Below, one piece after another: positions 24,306 through 37,000 of a stretch of DNA of 64,000 bases; position 1 is the stretch's first letter; each line of letters begins with the position of its first letter. The notes under the pieces were generated by a model. It saw only the letters and a list, made by a program, of their open reading frames with translations, had not been told where the DNA came from and made no database searches. Source of the stretch: Proteles cristata cristata (taxonomy: Eukaryota; Chordata; Mammalia; Carnivora; Hyaenidae); the NCBI GenBank assembly GCA_017311185.1, contig JAESUZ010002383.1:1798001-1862000 (forward strand). Direction: 5' to 3'. Position numbers and translations under genes: made by a program.

Positions 24306-27300
24306 CATATCTTCCTTTGCTGTTTAATAGTTTTGCTATTTCCAGTAACAATTCTAGGAATATTAAGTATAAAGTTTTCCTTGTTCTTTGTTGTCAGGTA
24401 TCAAAGTACATACTTTGAAACTAAAGAATTAGAGCAGGAAAACTCAGGAAGACCATGGAGTAAAAGGCATATACCTTTGTTTCTGCATCAAATTCTTCTA
24501 TGGACTCTATCAGTTTCCCAGGTTCCAGCTCTCCTAGTGGAAAGGGGTAATCAGTTCCCAAAATGACTTTGTCCTGAAAAAAATTTTTAATAGAGCATCA
24601 AAGAACCTCCTCTAAACACAATTATATTAACTTATTACAAGCACTCCTGCGATAAAATAACAGGTTCCTTCCAGTTAATAGAAACAAACTGATCTAAAAT
24701 GTTAGATTTAATGAGTGCAAAATGTATTCTGACATTTTCTCCAGCAGGTGTCGCTATTGGGTTTCTTAATGTTGCAAATCAACTCCCATCCTCCTTTAAA
24801 TATAAGAAGCAAGTATTTATTTAATAAAGGGTACTGATATATTTAGATAAAATTAAGGATTCTGTATGTCATAGAATGACATGTTATAATTGATCCCATA
24901 TATATATATTTTAGAGATTTTATTTTTCAGTAATCTCTACATTCAATGTGGGGCTTGAACTCCCAACCCTGAGACTAAGAGTTGTAGGCTCCATGACTGA
25001 GCTAGCCAGGTGCCCCAATCCCATAATTTTTGAAAACATATTAGAGTTGAAAGGGAAAAACTAAAAAACAGCTGGATGAAAAGTAAAGACAAACAAAAAC
25101 CAATCCCCAAATAATTCCTGTCTGTATAAACTGAACTGTTATCTGTTTTTGTTTTTGTTTTTAATGATGTAGCTTTGAATCTCTATTTGATACTTTGTAC
25201 AACAAATTACAAAGGCTGCTCCATCTATAAATATATAATGCAGTATGTCAAGCAATGTGTTAGAATCTACATTACCGTGGCCAACAAGCAGAAACGTTCT
25301 CTGTCCTCAGAGAATTCATAATTTATTAAGAAAGAGAGATGTGAAATCAATAATGGCAGTCAATTAAAATAAAATAAGAAAAACACATTTTCAACCAGAA
25401 GTTTTACTTTTAGAACTGTGTCCCACTAATACACTTGTAATGGAAATATATATAAGGAAATTAATTGCAACATTATTTATAAAAGCAAAAGACTAGCAAA
25501 CTAAATTATAGGATGTCTAACAAATAAAGAGGAATGAGGAACACTTATGTATGTTGAAATAGAATAAGCACTGAGTTATATTGTAAAATGGAATGATGCT
25601 GAAGTTACATTGTAAAGAGAAAAAAGTCTAGGACAATGTGTTTGCGATGCTCATATTTCTGTTTTTAACAAGGAATGTATAGACACACAAATGAATGTCT
25701 CTATGTATATGGTCTATTCAGGAATTGTACCCAAGAAACAAATAACATTACTAGTCTCTGGAAAAGAAGATTAGGGTTTGGGGATGGAGGAGATCCCTTC
25801 ACCCCTTTTTGAGCTGTAAATCACATAATACAAAATATACCTTTTAAAAGTGTGTAATTCAATGGGTTTTAATATATTTATGAATTTGTGTAATCATTCC
25901 CATCATCTAACTCCATAACATTTTTATCATACCAAAGTTAATCCCATACCCATTAGCGGGCACTCGCCATTCTCTCTTCCCTTCCTAGGGTAAACTAATT
26001 TACCCTCTGTGTGTATGGAATTACCTGTTTTGGACATTTTATGTAAATGGAATCATGTAATATGTTCCCATCTTTCATTTAGTGCACTGTTTTCAAGGTC
26101 ATCCACGTCATAGCCTAAATCAGTACTTTCCTCTTTAAGTGAAATAATATTCCATTGTATAGATGTACCTTATTTGTTTATCCACTTACCAGATGATGGA
26201 CATTGGGTTGTTTCTACTTTAAAATTTTTTTTTTAATGTTTTATTTCTGAGAGAGAGAGAGAGAGAGAGAGACAGCTTGAGTGGGGAGGGTCAGAGAGAG
26301 AGGGAGATACAGAATCTGAAACAGGCTCCAGGCTCTGAGTTGGCAATCAGCACAGAGCCCAATGCTGGGCTTGAACGCACAAACTGTGAGATCATGACCT
26401 GAGCCAAAGTCGGATGCTCAACTGACTGAGCCACCCGGGCGCCCCAAGGGTTGTTTCTACTTTTTGGCTATTGTGATAATGCTGCTCTGAACACTTTTTA
26501 AAAAAACGTTTATTTACTTATTTTGAGAGCTAGAGAAAGCATGAGTTGAGGAGGGGCAGAAATGAGGAGAGGAGTGGGTGAGAGAGAATCCCAAGCAGGC
26601 TCTGTGCTGTCAGCATAGATCTCATGGCTGTGAGATCATGACCAGAATAGAAATCAAGAGCCAATGCTTAACTACCTAGGTACTGCTCCTCTGAACATTT
26701 TTGTACAAGATTTTGTATGAACATGTTTTCACTTCTCCTGGATATACACTTAGCAGTGGAATTGCCAGGTCATTTGGTAAGTCCACACTTAACATTTTTT
26801 TTTTTAAATGTTTATTTATTTCCAGGAGAGAGAGAGAGACAGCGTGAGCAGGGGAGGGTCAGAGAGAGAGGGAGTCACAGACTGAAACAGGCTCCAGGCT
26901 CTGAGCTGGCAGTCAGCACAGAGCCCGACGCGGGGCTCGAACCCACGAACCGCGAGATCATGACCCAAGCGAAAGTCGGACGCTTAACCGACTAAGCCAC
27001 CCAGGCGCCCCCACACTTAACATTTTAAGGAGCTACTTTTCACAGTGGTTACAGCGTTCTGCTTCATACCACAAATGTTTGGGGGTTCCAATTTCTCCCA
27101 GTCCTCATCAACACTTGTTAGTGTCTGTCTTTTTAATTATATCCATCATAGTGGATATAAAATAATATCTCACTGTGGTTTTAATTTACATTTCTCTAAT
27201 GAATAATTATCTGGAACATCTTTTTGTGTGTTCATTGGCCATTTTATGTCTTTGGAGAAATATATATTCAGAATCTTTTGTCTATTCAAGCCCATGTATT

Positions 27301-28047
27301 TTCTTTATATAGTTGAATTGTAAGTCTTTTAAAATATTTTCTGAATATTAGAGGTTTATCAGATATATATTTATAGATATTTTCTTCATTCTCTGGGTTA
27401 TCTTTTCATTTTACTAGAAATATATATGAAGTACAGAAGTTTTTAATTTTGATGACGTCCAATTTATCTAAGGAACTTTGGTTCCTTATGCTTTTGGTGT
27501 CACATTTAAGAAATTATTGCCTAATCCAGGGTCACAAAGATTTTCAACTCTATTTTTTCCTAAGTTGTCCTAATTTTCATTTTTCCACTTAGGTCTTTGA
27601 TCTTTTGGGGTTAATTTTTATGTGGGGTATAAATAAGCAGTACAACTTAATTTTTTTTTTTGCATGTGTTTATCCAGTTATTTCCCTACTATAAGTTGAA
27701 AAGATTGTTCTTTCCTCATTTAATTGCATTGGCACCTCTGCTTAAAATTGGGTGATCTTTATGTCTGGCGTTTGCCACTACTACACAGTTTTGATTACTG
27801 TAGCTCTGTAGAAAGTTTTGAAATTAGAAATGTGAGTCCTTCAACTTTCTTCTTTTTACATTGGCTTTGGCTATTCTGGGTCTGTTGCTTTTATATATGA
27901 ATTTTAGGATCAGCTTGTCAATTTCTGCAATAGGAAAAAAAGGCACCCGAATATTTGATAGGGATTGCATTGACTCGGTAGGTCAATGTGGGGACTATTG
28001 CCATTGAATAGTATGGAGTTTTCCAATCAATGAACATGAGATATCTT

Positions 28048-28078
<31 letters not shown>

Positions 28079-31000
28079 TTTCACGGTAGAACATGGAATA
28101 TCTTTTAAAAAGTTTTTATTTAAATTCCAGTTAGTCCACATACAGTGTAATATTAGTTTCAGGTGTCTAGTATAGTGATTTAACACTTCCATGCATCACC
28201 CACTGCTCATCACAACAAGTTCACTCTTTGATGAACGTGGGATGTGTTTTCATCTTTTTGTAAGTGTTTGTTTATTTTTGAGGGAAAGAGGGAGACAGTG
28301 TCAGTGGGGGAGGGACAAAGAGAAAGGGAGACACAGAATCTGAAGCAGGCTCCCGGCTCTGAGTTGTCAGAGCCAATGCAGGGCTCAAACTCACGAGCAA
28401 TGAGAACATGACCTGAGCCAATGTCAAACACTTAAGTGACTGAGCCACCCAGGCACCCTGGGATGTCTTTTCATTTATGTAGGTCTTTAATTTCCTTTAG
28501 CAATGTTTTATAGTCTGGTGTCTAAGTCTTGTACTTCTTTGGTTGAATTTATTCCTAAATATTTCATTCTTATGAATGCTATTATAAATGAAATGAAATT
28601 TATAATGTGGATTATTTTGATTGGTTTTTCATTGCTAGTATATAGAAATATAACTAATTTGTATATATTTATTTTGTTACCTACAATCTTGCTGAATCTC
28701 TTTATTAGCCCTAATAGCTTATTTGTAGATTCTTTAGGATTTTCTATGTACAAGGTCATGCCATCTGAAATAATTATGCTTCTTCCTTTCCAGTCTGGAT
28801 CCTTTTAATTTTTTTTTTCTTCCCTAATTGCCATGGCCAGAATCTCCAGTGCATCACTGAATGGAAATGGCGAGAGCAGAACCTTTCATTTTACCATTAA
28901 GTGTATCATTGTTAGTTAGTTGTGGATTTTTTCATAGATGCTCTCTATCAGGTTGAGGAACATCTCTTCTTCTAGTTGTTGAGAATTTTTATCATTAAAG
29001 GCTGTTGGATCTTGTTTAGTACTTTTCCTGAATCTATTGAGATGATTTTGTAGTTTTGTTCTTTATTCTATTAATATGGCATTTTATATTGATTGATTTT
29101 TTTTTTTTTTTTGGCATGTTGAAAAACCTTGTGTTCCTGGGATAAATCCCAGGTCATAGTGTATAATTCTTTTTATATGTTGCTAGATTGAGTTTAAATA
29201 AATATCATTGGAGAAATTTGCATGTATATTCAAAGGGTTATTAGCTAGTAGTTTTCTTGTGATTACTTGGTCTGATTTTGTTGTCAGTGTAATGCTGGCT
29301 TCACAAGATAAGTTAGGAAATGTTTCCTTAATATGTATTTTTTCAAACAATATGTGATGGAAGTGGTTGTAATTCTTTTTAAAATTTTTGGTAAAATTCA
29401 CCAGTGAAGTCATCTGGTCCTGGGCTTTTCTTTGTGAGAAATTTTAAAATTACTACTTTAACCTCTTGTTACAGGTGTTTTCACATGTTCTTTTTCTTCT
29501 TGAGTCAGTTTCTCTCATCTTTCTAGGAATCTCTCCATTTCATTTAGGTTATCTAATTTGTTAGCATATAATTGCTCATACTTTTTTCATATAATTCTTT
29601 CTATTTCTGTAAGAGCTGTAGTAATGGCCTCTCATGTCCAATTTTAAGATTTTTTAAGTCTTTTTTTTTTTTTAAAGTTTATTCATTCATTTTTGAGAGT
29701 GAGAACAGAGGAGGGTCAGAGAGAGAGTGGGAGAGAGAGGATCCCATGCAGGCTCCACTCTGCCAGCGCAGAACGTGATGTGGTGCTTGAACTCACAAAC
29801 TATGAGATCGTGACCTGGTCCAAAATTAAGAGTCAGACGTTCAACTGACTGAGCTGCACAAATGCCCCTCATTACAACCTTTCTATGAAAAGGATCCTCT
29901 CATTGTCCCCATTCAACAGATGAGGAAGCACAGATGAAAACTAACTTGCTTAGAGTTGCACAGCTAGTATGTGGTAGAGCCAGGCTTGTATCTCCATCTT
30001 CTCCACTCAGCTAAGAAGTGGGACATAAACTGTGTCCAGCTCTGAGCAAAAAGCCTGGTACAGAGTGGATGTTTATTAAATTAAATTGGAGCACTACTAT
30101 AGTTTTCTAACTGATTCCAGTCTCATCCATTTTAATCAATATCTAACACTGGAGAGAGTGCTGTTTTGAATATAAATATGATCATGCCACATCTTTCAAT
30201 AATTTCCTTTTGTCCAGAAGGTGCAACCCAAATTTCTTAGCAAGGAACAAAATATCCCCAGTAAATGTGAGAAAAAAAAGTTGTCCTAATCTGAACTGAG
30301 ACAGAATTTTGTGACCTGACATGGATATCTGTTCTTCCTGGGGAATAATAAGCATTCTTTTTTTTTAAATTGAGGCATAATTGATGTATAACATTATGTT
30401 AGTTTCAGCTGTCTTGCATAATGGTTTGATACTTGCATATATTATGAAATGATCACCACAATAAATTTAGTTAACATTTGTCACCAAACATAGATTAGCA
30501 TTCTTGATAAAGTACTTGAGTAATTTTCTGTTAGACTTTAATGAGTTTAAGAGCTTCTAGGAGATCCCATCCATTGACTATTAGTCTTCAAACTAGTCTT
30601 AAGATTTTTAACCAATAATGTAAAGAGGCTAATTGTCCTTAACTAGATAGCTGTCTTCTTTTTTAAAATCCAGTCTAAAAATAACCAACCATCTTTTCCC
30701 CTATAAAATATCTCTGTCAGAATTATTTGAATTGGACTTTTCATAAAGTCTTTTATTTTTTAATAAAACTCTGATATATGCTTATAATCAATCTGAAAGT
30801 GGCTTTGTGTGTTGATGGAATGAATACTTGAATGTATGAAAGAGGGAGGCTTGCTTGATTGTTACTACACCTGAAATATTAAATATATTTAAGTTTTTAA
30901 AAATTTATTTATTTTGAGAGAGAGAGCAAGCACGAGTGTAGTAGGGCCAGAGAAGAGGAGAGAGAGAATCTCAAGCAGTCTCCTCACTGCCAGTGCAGAG

Positions 31001-34000
31001 CCTGATGTGGGGCTTGAACTCACAAACCATGAGATCCTAACCTAAGCTGAAAGCAAGAGTCAGATGTTGAACCGACTGAGCTACCAGGTGCCCCTTAAAC
31101 ATATTTTAAATATGCTAAATTCAACCTCTTGTAAGAATAAATGCACTTTGAGTTTTACCAGAAAAGAAGAGATTTTCCTGGGTTTTATGAATACATTTAC
31201 ACGAAATGATATGGGAAAGTGTATAAGAAAGTTAGAGGAAGGTCATGATGGACTAACAACTGTATTTCTAGATTCTCGTATTCATTACTGTAAAAAAACA
31301 AGCAAATGCACCTGCTGATGGAAGCCCTAAAGACCCAAAGTTATGTCTACTCACATCTGTGCTAACAGCTGATCTCCTTCTGAACTGCCTGCTTTGTATT
31401 CACTGGAGCTTCATTTGTCCTTATTTCGGCTCCTGTTGCTAAAGCTGTTTACAATTCTAAAACACAACATAATTTTAAAAAGTCCCGTGCTATATTACAT
31501 TTGTTAACTACACTAACATGAAATTGAAATTTAGAAATTTATTTTGCTTCCTAGTGAGGAATTCTTCCGTTCTCAGTATTATGGCCTTCTTGGATATAAA
31601 TACATTTTGGGTGGCTGGGGGAGGGGTTGGGGGGGGAAGAATGTGTCTGTTCCATTTTAATATGGAGAGAGCAAAGGATTTTAAAGCAGAAATAAAGAAC
31701 ACTTTTCTGCAGTTTATCCTTCCTAGTTAGGATATTTCCCTGCTCTCCTAGCTAACTTGATTATGGATGCCTTTTGCCAAACTCCAAACTCATGTTTTGG
31801 CAGTATTCAATTATTATTTAGTAACTATTGTTCACAGTTCCTCTCTGTAGGAGGTTAATTATCCATTTATGATAATCTGGTTTGCTAATTTTTCATACCC
31901 TTTATCTGTAAAACTTTTATTGATACTTCCTGGTAAACTTTTGACCATTTCTAACTTGTTACAAATTTCATAAGGAAGAATGAAGTAGGCATGAAATAAA
32001 TGGAAATGAAGTTCTTATTAATGGAATTTCTTGTTCAGAGGAAAAAGAGATAGCAAGGAAGAGGTGGGGAGAAGAAATTCCTCAAGGTATAGTCTTGTAT
32101 GATGAAGGTCACATACTCCATTGCCTAATAGCAATCTCCAGTTGATAGGTGCTTAATAAATACTTCTTGAGTTAAAAATACTTTTTGAATTGCTATTTTT
32201 ACCACCTGGTATCTCATAACTACAAATTGATTGTGTTTTAAAAGTATTACGTGGAGAATCCTGATTAAGGAGGCATAGAATATGGACTTAGATGACTGTT
32301 GCCCCATTTCCAAGATCAGGGAAACATAAGCTCTTGTGATATCTCAGGTTCCTAAGTAACGCACCAGATTGTGTCTTCCCCAATGCTAGAACTTTCTTCT
32401 GTCTTCTTTGATCCAGGATTCTATTCCTGTGGGATTCACCATGCTCGTGAGCCAATTTTTAAGGATATCTGTGCTAGTGTAACATTTGACAACATCTACA
32501 TTTTACAGGGCTTTTCTAAAGACTTCGTAAACCCAAAGGAATAATACTAATGGTGGGCCTTTTAGTTACCATGGTTGCCGCTTCTGGGATCCTGAAATTA
32601 TACTGTCTGCATAGACACTGGCTTTCTTTCTTAGGCAGTGGATAATCCTGATTGATGTCTCAGCACCAACACTCTGCCCCAACATACTTTTCCCTCTTGA
32701 AAGCTGGCAACACACATTCCCTATGAGGTCAAAGACTTACTGAGAGGATAATATTAATGATTAATATTCCTGCCAGGGAAAAGAAATAAACTGCTCACCT
32801 GCTAGGATTGTACTAACTTTTTCATATTTTCAGGGAATGCTGTGAACACTGAAAGATGTGGCTTGCTAAATAAATTCAAACAGAAGAGAGTTCATTTGTC
32901 TTCTGGAAAAGGAACAATTAGCTATAATCTCATTAGCCTCTTCCATTAGTAGCATATGCAGTAAATACAACATAACTCTATTATAGTGTAGCTTACTACA
33001 AAAATTCTACCTTGCAAAGGAATCAGTTTGTTCCCTGAGACATAATTTCCCAGAGGAGGAACCTGTTTTAATTTAATCAATGCAAAGTAAGATTAGCCTC
33101 ATATCTGAAAAACCATTATAAAATCTCAATTAAACAGACATTAACTTAACACCTCCTACCTGGAAGGCACTAGAATAGGTGATATAAATTGCTGACATTT
33201 GTATAGTCTTTTGGCATAGTATTATGTCAGCTCCTCTCATCAACTCTGCATGGTTATCATTTCCATTTTACATTTGAGGAACCTGAAGGTAAGAGGGATA
33301 AGTGACTTAATATGAAATGTCATCTGAGCAGGAGAGGAGAGGAAGAGGGTTGTGGAATAGGAGAATGCTAGGCTTGCCTTATCCCATGAACACAGCTAGA
33401 TAACTATTAAATCATTCTAAATACCCTGGAAATTGACCTTGAAACTGACAGAACAAACTCCACAATTAAAGGGAGAGAAGAGGCCACACTGAAGAAGCTA
33501 AGTGGTTTAGGGGAGAAACAGTTCATGGCTGCTATGGAGGGGAGCTGCTGTCATAGAGATGGGTGAGAGAGAGAGGAGCACACAGGGGAACACACAAGGA
33601 GAATGTTACCCCAAAACACTGGAAAATGAGAGGGACTGAATTTTTTTAGTTCTACAACCGTCAAGGCTTAAAGCCTGGAGTTTTATTTATTTATTTTTTA
33701 TAGGTGTTTTTCTTAATGTCTTTATTTTATTTTGAGAGACAGAGAGAGCGAGCAGGGGAGGGGCAGAGAGAGAGGGGGACACAGAATCTGAAGCAGACTC
33801 CAGGCTCTGAGTTGTCAGCACAGAGCCCGACATGGAGCTTGAACCAAAGACTGTGAGATCATGACCTGAGCCGAAGTCAGATGCTTAACCAACTGAGCTA
33901 CCCGCGTTCCCCAAAGCCTGGAGTTTTAAAGGTCAGGAGGCTTGGCTGGGAAAGAGCCAGGAGAGGACTGCACTGCTCCTGAGGAGAAGTCAGGCAAACA

Positions 34001-37000
34001 ACCCAGGGGCAGACAGCATGGAAACACTGATCTGAAAAGCTCCAGGGACACACAAGAGAAGGTTATTTGCTCTTCTTGGAGTGCATCCATGAGTGGCAGT
34101 GTTCACAGAGACACTTCTCCAGGAGCAAAGGAGCAACCCCATGCCACTTTCCTTCCTTTCCCCTCAGCATAAACACAGAGCCAGCTGTAGGAGGCAGCAC
34201 AGTACATACACTGGCTGCCTAACTTGCTTGCACCAAGCCCTGCACCCACACACTCTGGAAGAACCACCCTTATTAGTCATACTTGTCTCAGTTACAGCCT
34301 AATGGCCCTTCCTTCATAAGACCTGCACAGACCATATTACCTGGCCAGAGAGTTTTGCACGGCTTTAGTTCTAGTGGAGGTGGTAACAGATCTCCTTTCA
34401 CAAGCAGACCAGAGAACACCTAGCTAAAACTCCTCACATTCAGGTCAGGGACTAAACGCTGCTCATAGCTGGCAAGTAGAACCTCTGCAGATGGCTAGCA
34501 TGAAGGATAGAGCAGCCAGAACAACCAATAGCAGAGTGTATGTAGCACACACCAGAGACACTCCCTGAAGTGCCAGGCTCTGGGCACTATATGACCTCTT
34601 TTTCATAAGGCTATTACTTTCCGGAGCAGTAGACCTAACTGGCTTTTCTAAGAGAACACAGAGACTTAGACAAAATGCAAAGACAGAGAAAAATGTATCA
34701 CAAATGAAAGAACAAGATAAGGCCACAGCCAGAGATCTAAGTGAAACATATATGAGTAACATGCCTGATTGACAATTTGAAATAACGATCATAAGGATAC
34801 TTACTGGGTTTGAGAAAAGACATTAGTGAGACCCTTACCACAGAGATAAAAGAGTTAAAAAAGAATCAGAGATCAAGAGCAATAAATGAGATTAGAAACA
34901 CACTTGACACAATGAACAGCAGACTGGAAGAAGCAGAAGAACAAATTATGACCGAGAAGACAAAGTAATGGGAAACAGTGGAGTTGAACAAAAGAAAGAG
35001 CCATGCAAGATGAAAATAGACTTAGAGAGCTCAGTGACTCTTTCAAATGTAATAACATACATATTGTAGGAGTCCCATAAGAAGAGAGAGAAAAGGGGAC
35101 AGAAAAATTTTTGCAGAAATAATAGCTGAAAACTTCCCTATTCTGGGGAAGGAAACAGACCATCAGATCCAGGAAAGAGAGAGAACTCCCATCAAAATCA
35201 ACAAAACCAGGGGTGTCTGGGTGGCACAGTCAGTTAAGCATCTGACTTCAGCTCAGGTCATGATCTCCCAGTTCATAAGTTTGAGCCCTGCATCAGGCTT
35301 CTGCTCCCAGTGCAGAGCTTGCTTCAGATCCTCTGTCTCCATCTCTCTCTGTCCCTCCCCTGCTTGTGCTCTCGCTCTCTCAAAAAATAAACATTAAAAA
35401 AAAAAAAAATCAACAGGGGCACCTGGGTGGCTTAGTCGGTTAGGCGTCCGACTTTCGCTTGGGTCATGATCTCGCGGTTCGTGGGTTCGAGCCCCGCGTC
35501 GGGCTCTGTGCTGACTGCCGGCTCAGAGCCTGGAGCCTGTTTCAGAGTCTGTGTCTCCCTCTCTCTCTGACCCTCCCCTGCTCATGCTGTCTCTCTCTCT
35601 CTCTCCTAGAAATAAATAAAACATTAAAAAAAAAAAAACCAACAAACCAGGCCAATACCAAGACATATAATTAAATTTGCACAATATAGCAACAAAGAAA
35701 AAAAACTTAAAGACAAAAGAAGTCATTAACTTACAAGGGAAGACTCATAAATCTAGCTGGAGATTTTTCAACAAACCCGTGGCAAGCCAGAAGGGCTTGA
35801 TATATTCAAAGTGCTGAATGGGAAAAATCTGCAGCAAGTAATACTCTATCCAGCAAGCTTATAATTCAGAATAGAAGGAGAGATAGTTTCCTAGATGAAC
35901 AAACACTAAAGGAGTTCATGACCCTAAACCAGCCTTGCAAGAAATATTAAAGGGGATTCTCTGAGTGGTAAGGAGAGACCAAAAGTGATAAAGGCAAGAA
36001 ACACAAAGCAGAAAAAATGAATATTTCTGTAAAAGTCAAGGAACTCAAATGCACAAAAAGGATATAATATATAATTACATATATCTAAAATATGGGGAGG
36101 AGAGGAGAAGATAATGGATTCAGACCTAAGCAACTATCTTCTTCATATAGACTGCTATTTGCAGAAGAGGTTATATACACCCTAATGGTAACTATATATT
36201 AAAACCACTAATAATCATGCAAAGAATACAAAGAAATTTGAATATATCGCTAAAGAAAATTAGCACACCATGAAAGAAAGAAGACAAGAAAGGATCAGAG
36301 AAAATCTCCAGAAACAACCACAAAATAAATAATAAAATGGCAATAAATAATATCTATCAATAATTACTTTGAATGTAAATGGACTAAATGCATAGGGTGT
36401 CAGAATGGATAAAAATCAAGACCCATCTATATTATGCCTTGAGACTCATTTTGGACCTAATGACACCTACAGATTGAGAGTTAGGTGATGGAGAAAAATT
36501 TATAATGCAAATCAATGTCAAAAGAAAGCCAGAGTACCAATATTTATATTGGAGAAACTAGACTTCAAAAGAAAAACTGTAACAAGAGACATTATAAAAT
36601 AATAAAAGGGACAATCCAACAAGAAGATAGAATAATTGTAAATACTTATGCAGCCAAATATGGGACATAATAATAATGGGACCACCAAATATACAAAACA
36701 ATCACCGAAATAAAGAGTCAGACAACTGACTGAGCCACTCAAGTGACCCAGAATATACATTTTTTTCAAATGCACATGGAACATTCTTCACCATAGATCA
36801 CATATTAGGTTACAAAACAGGGGTCAACAAATACAAAAAGAATGAAGTCATACCATGCATCTTTTCTAAGTACAATGCTACGAAACTAGAAGTAGACCAC
36901 AAGAAGAAATCTGGAAAGACCACAAATAGATGGAGGTTAAACATCATGGTACTAAACAATGGTTAGGTCAGCTAGGAAGTCAAATAAGAAATGCTAACAT

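Larger units (their letters stand above)
23842..24310 (-). repeat. Antisense L1 3' end with embedded microsatellites
   Basis: Opens with the carnivore L1 3' UTR block 'tttaaattccagttaacata' and runs to 'ttttatggctgagttatata', followed by (TA)n and (CA)n. Confidence 0.82.
25790..29660 (-). repeat. Long antisense L1 in intron 8, with nested insertions
   Basis: Starts in L1 3' sequence ('aaatcacataatacaaaata') and extends through reversed ORF2. The minus-strand frames at 28759-28508 ([20 protein letters not shown]) and 29413-29183 are ORF2 pieces. Interrupted by SINEs at 26221, 26498, 26799 and 28254, and by a short L1 end at 28108. It is sense with respect to ACMSD. Confidence 0.82.

Noticed and set aside
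24126..24418. Frames reading TH or VC dipeptide repeats
   Set aside because: Translations of the (CA)n microsatellite.
34873..35163. Minus-strand Cys/Phe-rich 'membrane protein' frames
   Set aside because: They are the antisense of the Lys/Glu-rich L1 ORF1 region, which naturally gives Phe/Leu/Ser-rich reading.
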